Below, in pieces: positions 52,909 to 61,374 of a stretch of DNA of 64,000 nucleotides (position 1 is its first letter; the number at the start of each line of letters is the position of its first letter). The notes beneath the pieces are model-generated. The model worked only from the letters and a program-made list of their open reading frames with translations, was not told the DNA's origin and ran no database searches. A program made the position numbers and the translations under genes. The stretch lies in contig DASVQI010000024.1 in assembly GCA_036389255.1 (NCBI GenBank), positions 434,001 through 498,000 on the forward strand, given 5' to 3'. Source of the DNA: JACVRN01 sp036389255. GTDB lineage: Bacteria > Acidobacteriota > Blastocatellia > Pyrinomonadales > Pyrinomonadaceae.

Positions 52909-53766
52909 TTATTTCACCAGAAGCAGAACCGGCTCGCCGCGCTCTATGCCGAGCAGGCGAGCGGCTGAGGTTTTGAAAGCGGCAATCTCAAGAAACCCGG
53001 CGCTTCCCCAGACGGCGAAAAGCTCGCCGTCATCGGCCCCGGCTTCGGCAAAGAATTTTCTGAAGGAAGTTATCTCCCGCCCGCCAATAAGCAGCCGCGC
53101 CCCTTTCATCAACATCTCTTCGGTCAAGCCCTCGCGCGTGATGTTCGTGATGCAGTTGCCGAAGCGGTCAACGTGAATCACCGCGGCCTCAATCTGTCCT
53201 TTCCCGGCAACACGCACCGCCAGCGACTCAAGCCGCACGTAATCTGTAATCTCTCTGCCCAGCTCGGACGGCTCTACGCCTGCGGAGACGGCTCCGGCGA
53301 CAGGCGCGAAGAGGTCGCGCCCGTGAAAGGTAGGGCTCACCGCCTCGCTGAAATATCTCTCGTTTGTCAGGTGAAAGACGCGCACATGTGCTTCCAACTC
53401 ATAGACGTACCCGAAGAGCCCGTTGTCCGGCCCTACGAAAAAGTAGTCGCGGCTTACAACGAGAATCGGTCGCCGCTCGGAGCCCACGCCCGGATCAACC
53501 ACCGCGACGTGAACCGTCTTCTCAGGAAAGCTCCTGTAGGCGGCCATGAGCGTGAAAGCGCCCGCGTATATGTCGTGAGGCGGAACCTCGTGCGTGATGT
53601 CCACTATGCGGGCCTGTGGATTGACGCGCAGCACCGCGCCCTTCATGGCCCCCACGAAGTAATCCGACGTGCCGAAATCCGTTAGAAGAGAGATGACAGA
53701 TGCTGATGAAGGCAGAATGCAGGATGATGAGTTAAAGACTGATTCTTCTTGTTCATCATTCTGCAT
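52909..53766 (-). CDS. S-adenosyl-L-methionine hydrolase (adenosine-forming; DUF62)
   Basis: 285 residues if the ATG at 53766 is used. The conserved part begins SVISLLTDFGTSDYFVGAMK (~residue 22); its catalytic region includes VAVVDPGVGSERRPILV, FVGPDNGLFGYV and FHGRDLFAPVA, and later VIHVDRFGNCITNI. It cleaves SAM (or uses it in hydroxide adenosyltransfer) to adenosine and methionine. The first ~22 residues are encoded by a type B hairpin, so the annotated ATG lies within a repeat. No other in-frame ATG precedes the conserved part; rarer start codons cannot be excluded. Confidence 0.88.
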   Translation of the reverse strand: MQNDEQEESVFNSSSCILPSSASVISLLTDFGTSDYFVGAMKGAVLRVNPQARIVDITHEVPPHDIYAGAFTLMAAYRSFPEKTVHVAVVDPGVGSERRPILVVSRDYFFVGPDNGLFGYVYELEAHVRVFHLTNERYFSEAVSPTFHGRDLFAPVAGAVSAGVEPSELGREITDYVRLESLAVRVAGKGQIEAAVIHVDRFGNCITNITREGLTEEMLMKGARLLIGGREITSFRKFFAEAGADDGELFAVWGSAGFLEIAAFKTSAARLLGIERGEPVLLLVK

Positions 53767-53786
53767 TCTGTCTTCTGACCGGCGTT
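53703..53786. repeat. Intergenic hairpin element, type B copy 2
   Basis: GAAGGCAGAATGCAGGATGA on the left, GTTCATCATTCTGCATTCTG on the right; reverse-complemented centre CAAGAAGAATCAGTCTTTAA and CTCATCATC. It overlaps the 5' end of the SAM hydrolase frame and abuts the next gene's stop. Confidence 0.82.
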
Positions 53787-54794
53787 TTAGACTCGGGTGT
53801 CTGAGTTTGTGCGGATTCTTAGCTGCTGTCCGCGCGGCAGGTATATGTCGTTACCGCGCTGTGTCATGACGCCGCCCGTGCCCAGACCGCCGCCGATGGC
53901 AGCGCCGATTGCAGCGCCTTTGCCGCCGCCTACTATGGCCCCGATGATAGCGCCAACGGCTGTGCTGGTTCCAATCTTGGCAACGTCTCGCTTGGAGTCG
54001 TCTTTACCTCTGACGCCGCCCTCTTCGTCAACGGTGCCGGAATTGCCGCCCGCGCCCGGAGTGTCAACTATCTCTATGACCTGCGCGTTGAGATTAGCGA
54101 AGTGGTTGTTGATACGAATCTGCTCGAATGATAGCTGAAGCTCTGAGTTCCCTTTTACCCTGCCGGGACGCTTGACGCGCGTGACGCGACCGTCAACCAC
54201 GGCTCCTTCAAATTCGGCGGGCTCTATGACGCGCGCCTGAAAGCGGTCGCCAACCTGACTGGCTTCCGTAGAGAGATTGGTTAAAAGCTCTACGCGCATC
54301 ACCGTGTCCCTGCGAATGGTGATGGTGCCGCCGGAGCCCGCAACGGTCGGGCCGGTCGAAGTATTGCTGCTGCTACTTGAACTATAGCTGTCGTCGTCGT
54401 CATCCGTGTCGGGCACGCTCGTCTGTTGCGAGCTTTGGACAGTTCCGCGCCGCTTGAGTCCCTGCGGGATGGTAGAGTCAAAGCCGCGCCGTTCATAACC
54501 GGCGCTGTAGCCTATCTCGAATCCCTGTTGATAGCCGTCCTTGTAATCTTCCAGTGGGCCGTAGACTGCGACGTAGGCTCTGTCGGCTCGCCTGTAATCT
54601 TCCTTGCTTCTAAAGTCGGGACGGGCGTTCTCAACGGAATCACCGTAGCCCGCCTGGTAGCCGTCCGAATAGCCCGTGCGCCAGCCGCGCTCAAGCGCGC
54701 TCGTGGAATCCTGCGCAAGGCTCTGGGCGGGCATGGACGCAAGGCACAGAATCGCCGCGACCAGCAGCCCGGCAACTGTTTTCACTCTCTTCAT
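53787..54794 (-). CDS. Exported Gly-zipper protein with repeated GY motifs
   Basis: 335 residues from ATG at 54794 (AAGGAAG upstream, signal peptide MKRVKTVAGLLVAAILCLAS follows; the frame is open ~99 codons further but without signal character). Mature part: GYSDGYQAGYGDS and GYQQGFEIGYSAGYERRG, then a Ser-rich acidic linker, a beta-rich region (~180-270), and a C-terminal Gly zipper AIIGAIVGGGKGAAIGAAIG typical of YmgG/RcnB-like outer-membrane-associated proteins. Ends next to a type B hairpin. Confidence 0.74.
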   Translation of the reverse strand: MKRVKTVAGLLVAAILCLASMPAQSLAQDSTSALERGWRTGYSDGYQAGYGDSVENARPDFRSKEDYRRADRAYVAVYGPLEDYKDGYQQGFEIGYSAGYERRGFDSTIPQGLKRRGTVQSSQQTSVPDTDDDDDSYSSSSSSNTSTGPTVAGSGGTITIRRDTVMRVELLTNLSTEASQVGDRFQARVIEPAEFEGAVVDGRVTRVKRPGRVKGNSELQLSFEQIRINNHFANLNAQVIEIVDTPGAGGNSGTVDEEGGVRGKDDSKRDVAKIGTSTAVGAIIGAIVGGGKGAAIGAAIGGGLGTGGVMTQRGNDIYLPRGQQLRIRTNSDTRV

Positions 54795-55119
54795 GCTATC
54801 TTCCTTCCGACGTGCAATCATGGAATCGCAAGCTCTCATACGGAGCCAAAGGGCCGACCTCGCGTAGCTCCTGCGACGCCGTAGACTGTAGGATGCTATC
54901 ATATTCTGCAATAAACTTGATGCCGCTTGACGCTCAAGGGTGGCGCGCCTAGACTTTTCGAGTTCGCGGCGCGCAAAAGCCGGGTGTTTCATAGAAAGGG
55001 GCATGCCGTCGCGGCGGAGGAGAGATGCCTTTTTTCCAGACTTCAGATGCTTTTCAGGCACAACAGGTTTGTTACGACAATCTCTCTGCAAATAAAAATT
55101 TTCGAGTTAAAAACCGTAG
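54795..55119. other. Divergent intergenic region upstream of nifS-like gene
   Basis: 325 bp between the exported Gly-zipper gene (leftward) and the cysteine desulfurase gene (rightward). Both promoters should lie here; a TATGAT at 54899-54904 facing left is a candidate -10. No hairpin element is present. Confidence 0.35.
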
Positions 55120-56319
55120 ATGCGAAGAGTTTACTTAGACCACAGCGCGACGACGCCGGTTGACAGCCGCGTAGTCGAAGCGATGCTTCCCTTTCTGACC
55201 GAAAAGTTCGGCAACGCTTCAAGCGTGCACTTCTTCGGGCAGGAGGCGCGCGCAGCCGTGGACAGGGCAAGGCGTGAGGTCGCGGCTCTCATTGGCGCTC
55301 GACCTAACGAAATAATTTTTCTCTCGGGCGGAACAGAGGCCAACAACTTGGCCGTGCGCGGCATTGCGGAGGCTTCATACGGCCACGGGCGTCACATCAT
55401 AACCTCGCAGATTGAGCACCCGAGCACGCGGGGCGTCATGGACGCGCTTGAGAAAATGGGATGGGAGATAACGCGCCTTCCCGTCTACGATGACGGAATC
55501 GTTCGCGCCGAAGAGGTGCGCGAGGCCATCAGGCCGGAGACGGTTCTAGTCTCGCTTATGCTGGCCAACAACGAGATTGGAACGATTCAGCCTGTCGCGG
55601 AAGTGGGCCGTACTTTACGCGAGCTGCGCGAGGCGGATCGCCGCCACCTGTGGCTGCACACGGACGCCGTGCAGGCCGCGGGCCGTATGCCGCTCGATGT
55701 TGAGGCTCTGGGCTGTGACATGCTTTCACTCTCGGCTCATAAGCTCTACGCGCCGAAGGGTGCGGGCGCGCTCTTCGTGCGGCGCGGCGTGCGCTTCATA
55801 CAGCAGATGGTAGGGGGCCATCAGGAGCGCGAGCGACGCGCCGGGACTGAATCGGTCGCAAACATTGTAGCCTTCGGCGCGGCTGCGCGTCTGGCTGCGG
55901 AAGAGTTGTATGAGCGCGCGCTCCATGTTCGCCGCCTGCGCGACCGTTTCGAAGCAGGCGCGGAGGCTTTAATCGAGGAGTTAGTTTTCAACGGCGACCG
56001 CGAGCAAAGATTGCCGCACGTTTCCAACATCTCCTTTCGCTACATAGAAGGCGAGGGGCTGCTGATAAATCTGGACATGATGGGCGTGGCTGTCTCTACG
56101 GGCTCGGCCTGCTCTTCCGGCTCGCTTGAGCCGTCGCCTGTGATACGTGCGCTTGGCCGCTCGGAAGAGCTCGCGCGCGGCTCCATACGCTTCAGCTTCG
56201 GCAAGGACAACACGGATGAGGATGTTGATTACCTGCTCGAAGTGCTGCCCCGCGCCGTGGAGAACCTGCGCCGCCTTTCGCCGCTCTATCTTGAAGCAAG
56301 GTCAGTTTCGCCTGCCTGA
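55120..56319 (+). CDS. Cysteine desulfurase (NifS/IscS type)
   Basis: 399 residues, PLP enzyme. YLDHSATTPVD at the N-terminus, SGGTEANNLAVRG (~69-81), Lys208 in LSLSAHKLYAPKG (PLP lysine) and Cys331 in STGSACSSGS (persulfide Cys). It transfers cysteine sulfur to Fe-S scaffold proteins. A NifU-type scaffold follows 22 bp downstream, so the two form an Fe-S assembly pair. No IscR-like regulator is adjacent. Confidence 0.95.
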   Translation: MRRVYLDHSATTPVDSRVVEAMLPFLTEKFGNASSVHFFGQEARAAVDRARREVAALIGARPNEIIFLSGGTEANNLAVRGIAEASYGHGRHIITSQIEHPSTRGVMDALEKMGWEITRLPVYDDGIVRAEEVREAIRPETVLVSLMLANNEIGTIQPVAEVGRTLRELREADRRHLWLHTDAVQAAGRMPLDVEALGCDMLSLSAHKLYAPKGAGALFVRRGVRFIQQMVGGHQERERRAGTESVANIVAFGAAARLAAEELYERALHVRRLRDRFEAGAEALIEELVFNGDREQRLPHVSNISFRYIEGEGLLINLDMMGVAVSTGSACSSGSLEPSPVIRALGRSEELARGSIRFSFGKDNTDEDVDYLLEVLPRAVENLRRLSPLYLEARSVSPA

Positions 56320-56341
56320 GCCGCGCGGGCGACAGCACTTG

Positions 56342-56725
56342 ATGTACTCCGATAATCTCAAAGACCATCTGGCCAACCCGCGCCACGTGGGAGAGATGGC
56401 GGGCGCGGATGTACTTGCCGAACAGATGAACCCTGTCTGCGGCGACCGTCTCTCTCTCTTCATGCGCCTGCGGGATGGTCGAATCATGGCCGCATCTTTT
56501 CTGGCTTACGGGTGCGCTCCGACTCTAGCCTGCGGCTCGGCGCTCGCGGAGATGATTCACGGCATGACGGTGGAAGATGCTGCGCTGATTACCCGCGAGG
56601 ATTTAACGCGCTCGCTCGGCGGGCTTCCCCAACGCAAGCGGCACGCTGCGGCGCTCGCCATAGAGACGTTGCGCGCGGCACTCGAAGAGGCACGAAAACT
56701 AAGCGGGCCGTTAAGAAAGACGTGA
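56342..56725 (+). CDS. NifU/IscU-like Fe-S scaffold with variant third ligand
   Basis: 127 residues. MYSDNLKDHLANPRHVGEM is the usual N-terminus; Cys33 in NPVCGD and Cys58 in YGCAPTLACGS are the first two scaffold cysteines, but the HCS position reads HAA (Ala102), so the third cluster ligand is missing. I recall that such HAA variants occur in a subgroup of annotated scaffolds; Cys64 might substitute. Cotranscribed with the cysteine desulfurase. Confidence 0.86.
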   Translation: MYSDNLKDHLANPRHVGEMAGADVLAEQMNPVCGDRLSLFMRLRDGRIMAASFLAYGCAPTLACGSALAEMIHGMTVEDAALITREDLTRSLGGLPQRKRHAAALAIETLRAALEEARKLSGPLRKT

Positions 56726-56820
56726 CGGCAGGAATAAACATACTGCTTTTAGCGCCCGGTTATCCTCGCAGGCTTTCCAACATGGTCTTTCAACTTCTAC
56801 GAACGTGAGGACAACTTTCA

Positions 56821-57261
56821 ATGTGGAAAGAGTTCAGAGACTTCATCGCTCGCGGCAACGTCATTGACTTGGCCGTCGCCGTCATCATAGGCGCGGCTTT
56901 CGGCAAGATTGTCACTACGCTGGTTGAAGGCATCATCATGCCGCCTATAGGATTGATGCTCGGCAAAGTGGATTTCGCCAGCCTTTTCACGGTGCTGGGC
57001 AAGCACGACCCCGCTCCCGTCTCGCTCGCGGACGCGAAGGCCAGAGGCATCCCCGTCATAGCTTACGGGCAGCTCATCAACGATGCCATCAACTTTCTCA
57101 TCATAGCCTTCGTAGTCTTCATGCTCGCCCGCATGGTCAACCGCATCAAGAGCAAACAGGAGGGCGAAATCACCACCAAGGATTGCCCGTACTGCCTCTC
57201 GACCATTCCCCTGAAGGCCACGCGCTGCGCGCAATGCACGGTTGACCTGCAAACAGCCTGA
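56821..57261 (+). CDS. mscL: Large-conductance mechanosensitive channel with C-terminal zinc ribbon
   Basis: 146 residues. MWKEFRDFIARGNVIDLAVA and FGKIVTTLVEGIIMPPIG are the MscL N-terminal and first helix, INDAINFLIIAFVVFMLARM the second. It opens under membrane tension to release solutes. An added C-terminal knuckle pair, CPYC (122, 125) and CAQC (136, 139), forms a zinc ribbon not found in the E. coli protein. GTGAGG precedes the ATG. Converges on the PBP gene through a type D hairpin. Confidence 0.94.
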   Translation: MWKEFRDFIARGNVIDLAVAVIIGAAFGKIVTTLVEGIIMPPIGLMLGKVDFASLFTVLGKHDPAPVSLADAKARGIPVIAYGQLINDAINFLIIAFVVFMLARMVNRIKSKQEGEITTKDCPYCLSTIPLKATRCAQCTVDLQTA

Positions 57262-57311
57262 GAGATTGATTCATTGAATCAATGAACCGATGAACAAATG
57301 AATCAATCTCT
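57261..57311. repeat. Type D hairpin at a convergent junction
   Basis: AGAGATTGATTCATT (57261-57275) pairs perfectly with AATGAATCAATCTCT (57297-57311); inner words AATGAACCGATGAAC. Same word family as the insertion in the btuB riboswitch. It overlaps both gene stops by at most one to three bases. Confidence 0.82.
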
Positions 57312-60064
57312 TATTGCGTGACCTGTCGTCTGCGTGTAGTGCCGCCGTGGTATTGAGGGCCGCAGTATTGTCGCGGCTCTTGGCCTATGATGTAGGTCTT
57401 TGAGCGTATGACGGGGCAGACGTTCGGGTCTGCAATCAATCCCGTGCTGGGGTCTATGTCGAGCGTGATGGTTCCTTCGAGCCTCGTGGAAGAATCCTGT
57501 GGGTTGTCGGGCTTAGTTGACCTTGAGCGCGGCGTGGGTGTTGGGGATGCGCCCGGAAGCGGCGCTGGCTCGTAAGTGTAGCCGTCGTCGCCCTGCTGTT
57601 GTGTGTCGTTGTTAGTAGCTCCGTCCTCCGGCAAAGCCGTGCTTTCGGAGGTCGGGGCCGTACCGTTGATGAAAATCTCCGTGCGGCGATTCTCGCCCGG
57701 AGTATCGGAGCCCGCCAGCTTTCCCGTGCGAGTGTCTATCTCGGCCTGCTGAATGCCTTCGGGCATCTGCCAGTCCCCGCTCCATTCGGGATGAGAATTG
57801 AGCGCAGCCGTCATGAAATCGGCCCAGATGGGCAGAGCCGAATCCGCTCCCGTCAGTCCAAGCTGCGAGCCGTCGTCAAAGCCCACCCACACGACGCACA
57901 CGAGGTTGGGCGTGTAGCCCGCGAACCAGCCGTCCCGCGACGTTCCTGTCTTTCCCGCGATGCCTGTCTTACCCGGCACGTTCTTGAACCCGCGAGCGCC
58001 GAGCCTAGCGGCCGTCCCGCGATTGACCACGTCCTTCAGCATGTCCGTCATCACATAAGCCACGTCCGGCCGCAGGACTTGATTCCTCTGCCCTGTGGGC
58101 TTGGCTATGGTGGTGCCGTCGCCCGTCGCCACCCGCGTCACGGCCAGTGGCGTGGTGCGCGAGCCGCCGGCAGCGAAAGCCGTGTAAGCCGAAGCCATCT
58201 GTAGCGGCGTAGCTTCGTTGGCTCCGAGCGCCATAGACGGATAAGATTTCGCGGGCTTTGGCAATCCGGCCTTGGCCGCCAGATTCATCACGCGCCCAAT
58301 CGTGACATCCATAGCCACCTCAACCGTCACCACGTTCAGGCTTCTCACCAGCGCGTCGCGCACCGTGACTGGCGCGTTCGAATACTGGTCACCGAAGTTG
58401 CCGGGAGAGTATTCCTGATCGTCGTAGTTGAAGGTCTTAGGCTCGTCCATGTAGACGGTGGCGGGCGTAATCACTCGCGCCATCGCGTCGTAAGCGGAAT
58501 TGAGCGCCGTCGCGTAGACGAAGGGCTTGAAGACGGAGCCGGGCTGGCGAAGAGCGGTCGAGGCCCGATTCAACTGGCTGCGCGTGTAGTCTCGGCCTCC
58601 GACCATAGCGATAATCTCGCCCGTGCGCGGGTTCATGGCGACCAGCGCCGCCTGCAAAGTTCCGGGCTGCACGTTTCGCTTGGCGTAAATCTTGTCGAGC
58701 GCGCTCAACTGCTTGTTGACGGCGGCGTAGGCCGCGCGCTGCAACTCCATGTCAATTGAGGTGTAGACGCGAAGGTGCCGCGCAGCGCCCTGATCCGGGA
58801 TGGTGTCGGCCAGTTGCTCCTGCGCGTAATCGAGAAAGTATGGAGCGTCCGAGACATCAACGCGCCCCTTTGAGGTCGCCACCTTGAGCGGAACCTTCTC
58901 CGCCTCTGCGGCGTCCGCCTGCGAGATGGCCCCCGTCTCTGCCATTGATTCGAGCACCTGATTGCGCCGCGCGGTCGCCGTCTCGATATCGTGATACGGG
59001 TTGTAGCGGTTGGGGCTGCGAATCAAGCCCGCCAGAAAAGCGGCTTCGGGCAGGGTCAGCGCCGACACGTCCTTGTTGAAGTAGGCGTCCGCCGCTTCTC
59101 CGAACCCGTTGATGGAGAAGCCGGACTGCTGGCCCAGGTAAACCTGATTGCAGTAGAGCTCGAAAATCTTCTCCTTCGAGAGCCGCGTCTCAAGGATGAT
59201 GGAGAGGTAAGCTTCGGCCAGCTTTCTTCTTAAACTTCTCTCGGGCGAAAGCAGTAGATTCTTGACTAGCTGCTGCGTGATGCTTGAGCCGCCCTGACGG
59301 GCTATGGGAGAGTTGGGGTCTGCGTCGTAGCGCCTGATGAGGGCGCGCAGAATGCCGCGAATGTTGACTCCGTAATGCTCGAAGAAGCTGCGGTCTTCCG
59401 TGACCACTATCGCGTTGACCAGATTCTTCGGCAGGTCGTTAAAGCCTACGACCTTTCGCTTGGAGCGGTCGCGTCCCGTCACGGCGCTGATAAGCTCAGG
59501 CTCAAGCTGCGCCTTCTCGTAGCGCGTCCCCTTGGAAAGGTCTGTGATTGAGACTATGCCACGGCCGCCGCGCGCAAACTGTACGCGAAGAGAGGCGAAG
59601 ATGCGCTGGCGGTCTACGACAGCGCCACTGCTGGGCTCAATCTCGACGGTTCCTCCGGCGACACTGTAGCGCCCGCGTGAAGCCTCTGCCTGCACGCTCT
59701 TTTCCACGTAGGCCGCGCGCTTCAAATACGCGACCAACTCGTCAACCGACAGGTTCTCGCCCACCCGAAGCTCTCTGGGCGCGGCGTAGATTCCAGCCGT
59801 GCGCGTGTAGACTTCGCCGTTTAAGAGATTGTCTATGCGGGCCGAGAAGACCCACCAGTAATATCCCAGAATTCCTATGGTGACGGTGGAGAGAAAAACG
59901 AGCGCTATGATGACGGGAGGGCGAAAGATTCTCCGCATCCAGCGACGGAAAAATCCCGCCTCCGGCTCGCTGTAGCGGACGATGCGAGAGCCGCCCCCGG
60001 CGGGGCGCTTCCCCTTCTTCGCCACCGGCGGCACACGGTTTTCAGGTGGATAACGGACGCCCAT
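57311..60064 (-). CDS. Class A penicillin-binding protein with UB2H-like domain (PBP1B-type)
   Basis: 917 residues. Cytosolic basic N-terminus, one membrane helix (~54-75), then a ~75-residue domain resembling the UB2H domain of E. coli PBP1B (~85-160), the glycosyltransferase domain (AIVVTEDRSFFEHYGVN, QGGSSITQQLVKNLL) and the transpeptidase domain with Ser in RQPGSVFKPFVY (SxxK), and GIAGKTGTSRDGW. It polymerises and cross-links peptidoglycan. The Pro/Thr-rich tail is long. The gene is divergent from the potassium channel gene, with a type A element immediately upstream of its ATG. Confidence 0.92.
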   Translation of the reverse strand: MGVRYPPENRVPPVAKKGKRPAGGGSRIVRYSEPEAGFFRRWMRRIFRPPVIIALVFLSTVTIGILGYYWWVFSARIDNLLNGEVYTRTAGIYAAPRELRVGENLSVDELVAYLKRAAYVEKSVQAEASRGRYSVAGGTVEIEPSSGAVVDRQRIFASLRVQFARGGRGIVSITDLSKGTRYEKAQLEPELISAVTGRDRSKRKVVGFNDLPKNLVNAIVVTEDRSFFEHYGVNIRGILRALIRRYDADPNSPIARQGGSSITQQLVKNLLLSPERSLRRKLAEAYLSIILETRLSKEKIFELYCNQVYLGQQSGFSINGFGEAADAYFNKDVSALTLPEAAFLAGLIRSPNRYNPYHDIETATARRNQVLESMAETGAISQADAAEAEKVPLKVATSKGRVDVSDAPYFLDYAQEQLADTIPDQGAARHLRVYTSIDMELQRAAYAAVNKQLSALDKIYAKRNVQPGTLQAALVAMNPRTGEIIAMVGGRDYTRSQLNRASTALRQPGSVFKPFVYATALNSAYDAMARVITPATVYMDEPKTFNYDDQEYSPGNFGDQYSNAPVTVRDALVRSLNVVTVEVAMDVTIGRVMNLAAKAGLPKPAKSYPSMALGANEATPLQMASAYTAFAAGGSRTTPLAVTRVATGDGTTIAKPTGQRNQVLRPDVAYVMTDMLKDVVNRGTAARLGARGFKNVPGKTGIAGKTGTSRDGWFAGYTPNLVCVVWVGFDDGSQLGLTGADSALPIWADFMTAALNSHPEWSGDWQMPEGIQQAEIDTRTGKLAGSDTPGENRRTEIFINGTAPTSESTALPEDGATNNDTQQQGDDGYTYEPAPLPGASPTPTPRSRSTKPDNPQDSSTRLEGTITLDIDPSTGLIADPNVCPVIRSKTYIIGQEPRQYCGPQYHGGTTRRRQVTQ

Positions 60065-60115
60065 AAAGAGTGTGATGAATGACGAGCTTTGCTCTTCTAC
60101 TCGTTATTCATTACT
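60065..60115. repeat. Intergenic hairpin element, type A copy 4 (shortest)
   Basis: GTGTGATGAATGACGAGC and CTACTCGTTATTCATTAC, with centre TTTGCTCTT. It abuts the PBP start codon rather than a stop. Confidence 0.65.
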
Positions 60116-60242
60116 TTCCTTCAAAACTCTAACCTCTTAATCTCAAACTGTCTACCTTCTATTTGACACTTCCCTAAGCTTTTAGCTACCGTGTCGCTCG
60201 AACCGGGTAAGGGTCACTTCCGTTAGATGCAGCTTTTCGAGA

Positions 60243-61283
60243 ATGAGTCCGACACAAACACGTTTGCGCTCCATGACTTCTCGCTTTAGCATACGTTACG
60301 GCCTCATTGCTATCGCGGTCATGCTGGCGCTCGGCACGCTCGGTTTTCATCTGATTGAGGGCTGGCCGTGGGTGGAGAGTCTTTACACGGCTACGCAGAC
60401 GGTGACGACCGTGGGCTACGGCGACCTCGCTCCGCAGACTTATGCGGGCAGGCTTTTCGCCATAGTCTTCATGATAGCTGGCGTAGGCACAGTGCTGTAC
60501 GCGCTGACGACCATCGTACAGACGGTAGTTCAATCCGAGCTAATTGTGGCCTTCGGGCAGCGCCGTCGCTCGCGCGAGATAAGAAGAGTGCAGAAACATT
60601 ACATCATCTGCGGCGCGGGGCGCGTGGGCTCTCGCATCATACGAGAGTTGCAGCGCACCAAGCACCCCTTCGTTGTCATAGAGCGCGAGCAGCAGAAGGT
60701 AGCCGACCTGCTTGCGCGTGGCGAGCACGTTATCGTCGGAGATTCCACGCTCGAAGAGACTCTGAAGGAGGCTGGCGTAGAAAGAGCGCACGCTCTGGCC
60801 GCCTGCCTGCCCAACGACGCGGATAACGTTTACGTGGTGCTGCTGGCGCGCGACCTGAACGAGAGCCTGCACATTGTGGCGCGGGCCGTCGAGGAGCAGG
60901 CCGAGCCGAAGCTCGTGCGAGCCGGGGCCAACCGCGTCGTCTCCCCGACAATCATCGGCAGCCGCCGAATGGCCGAAGCGCTGATGAAGCCCGCGCTCGC
61001 AGACTTTATGGATTCGATTACGGCAGATAATCTCGACTTGAGCTTCGAGGAAGTCGAGATTCGGCCGCACTCGGTTTACGTGGGCCACAAGCTGAAGTTC
61101 ACGAATATTCGCTCGGAGCTTGACGTGGTCGTCATTGCCATACGGCGGCGGCACGGCGAGATGATTTTTAACCCGACGGGAGACACGATACTGGAATCGG
61201 GCGACCTGCTGATAGCCATTGGCCGCGCAGAATCGCTCATTGAGCTTGACCGTCAGGCGGGAAAGATACGAGAAAGAGTCTAG
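60243..61283 (+). CDS. Two-helix potassium channel with RCK domains
   Basis: 346 residues. Helix ~18-36, pore with selectivity filter TTVGYGD (55-61), second helix ~68-92, then an RCK-N domain (~103-220: HYIICGAGRVGSRIIRELQR) and RCK-C domain (~250-340). It conducts K+ and is gated by ligand binding to the RCK ring, as in MthK-type channels. ATG at 60243; ATG at 60273 is possible. The stop (TAG) lies in the first unit of a type C element. Confidence 0.92.
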   Translation: MSPTQTRLRSMTSRFSIRYGLIAIAVMLALGTLGFHLIEGWPWVESLYTATQTVTTVGYGDLAPQTYAGRLFAIVFMIAGVGTVLYALTTIVQTVVQSELIVAFGQRRRSREIRRVQKHYIICGAGRVGSRIIRELQRTKHPFVVIEREQQKVADLLARGEHVIVGDSTLEETLKEAGVERAHALAACLPNDADNVYVVLLARDLNESLHIVARAVEEQAEPKLVRAGANRVVSPTIIGSRRMAEALMKPALADFMDSITADNLDLSFEEVEIRPHSVYVGHKLKFTNIRSELDVVVIAIRRRHGEMIFNPTGDTILESGDLLIAIGRAESLIELDRQAGKIRERV

Positions 61284-61371
61284 AGAGTCCTGAGAGTCTG
61301 GAGAGTCTATAGAGAAGAACGCTTCCTGACTCTCCGGACTCTACAGACTCTACAGACTCTCTAGACTGTTT
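61276..61371. repeat. Intergenic hairpin element, type C copy 2
   Basis: GAGTCTAGAGAGTCCTGAGA on the left, TGACTCTCCGGACTCTACAG and further words on the right; centre TATAGAGAAGAACGCTTC. It supplies the TAG stop of the channel gene and reaches 3 bp before the next start. The reverse complement of the 45535 element has the same centre. Confidence 0.82.
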
Positions 61372-61374
61372 TTG

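Noticed and set aside
54795..55091. 99-codon N-terminal extension of the Gly-zipper protein
   Set aside because: A signal peptide with ribosome site begins at 54794; the extension is basic and unstructured and would bury the signal.
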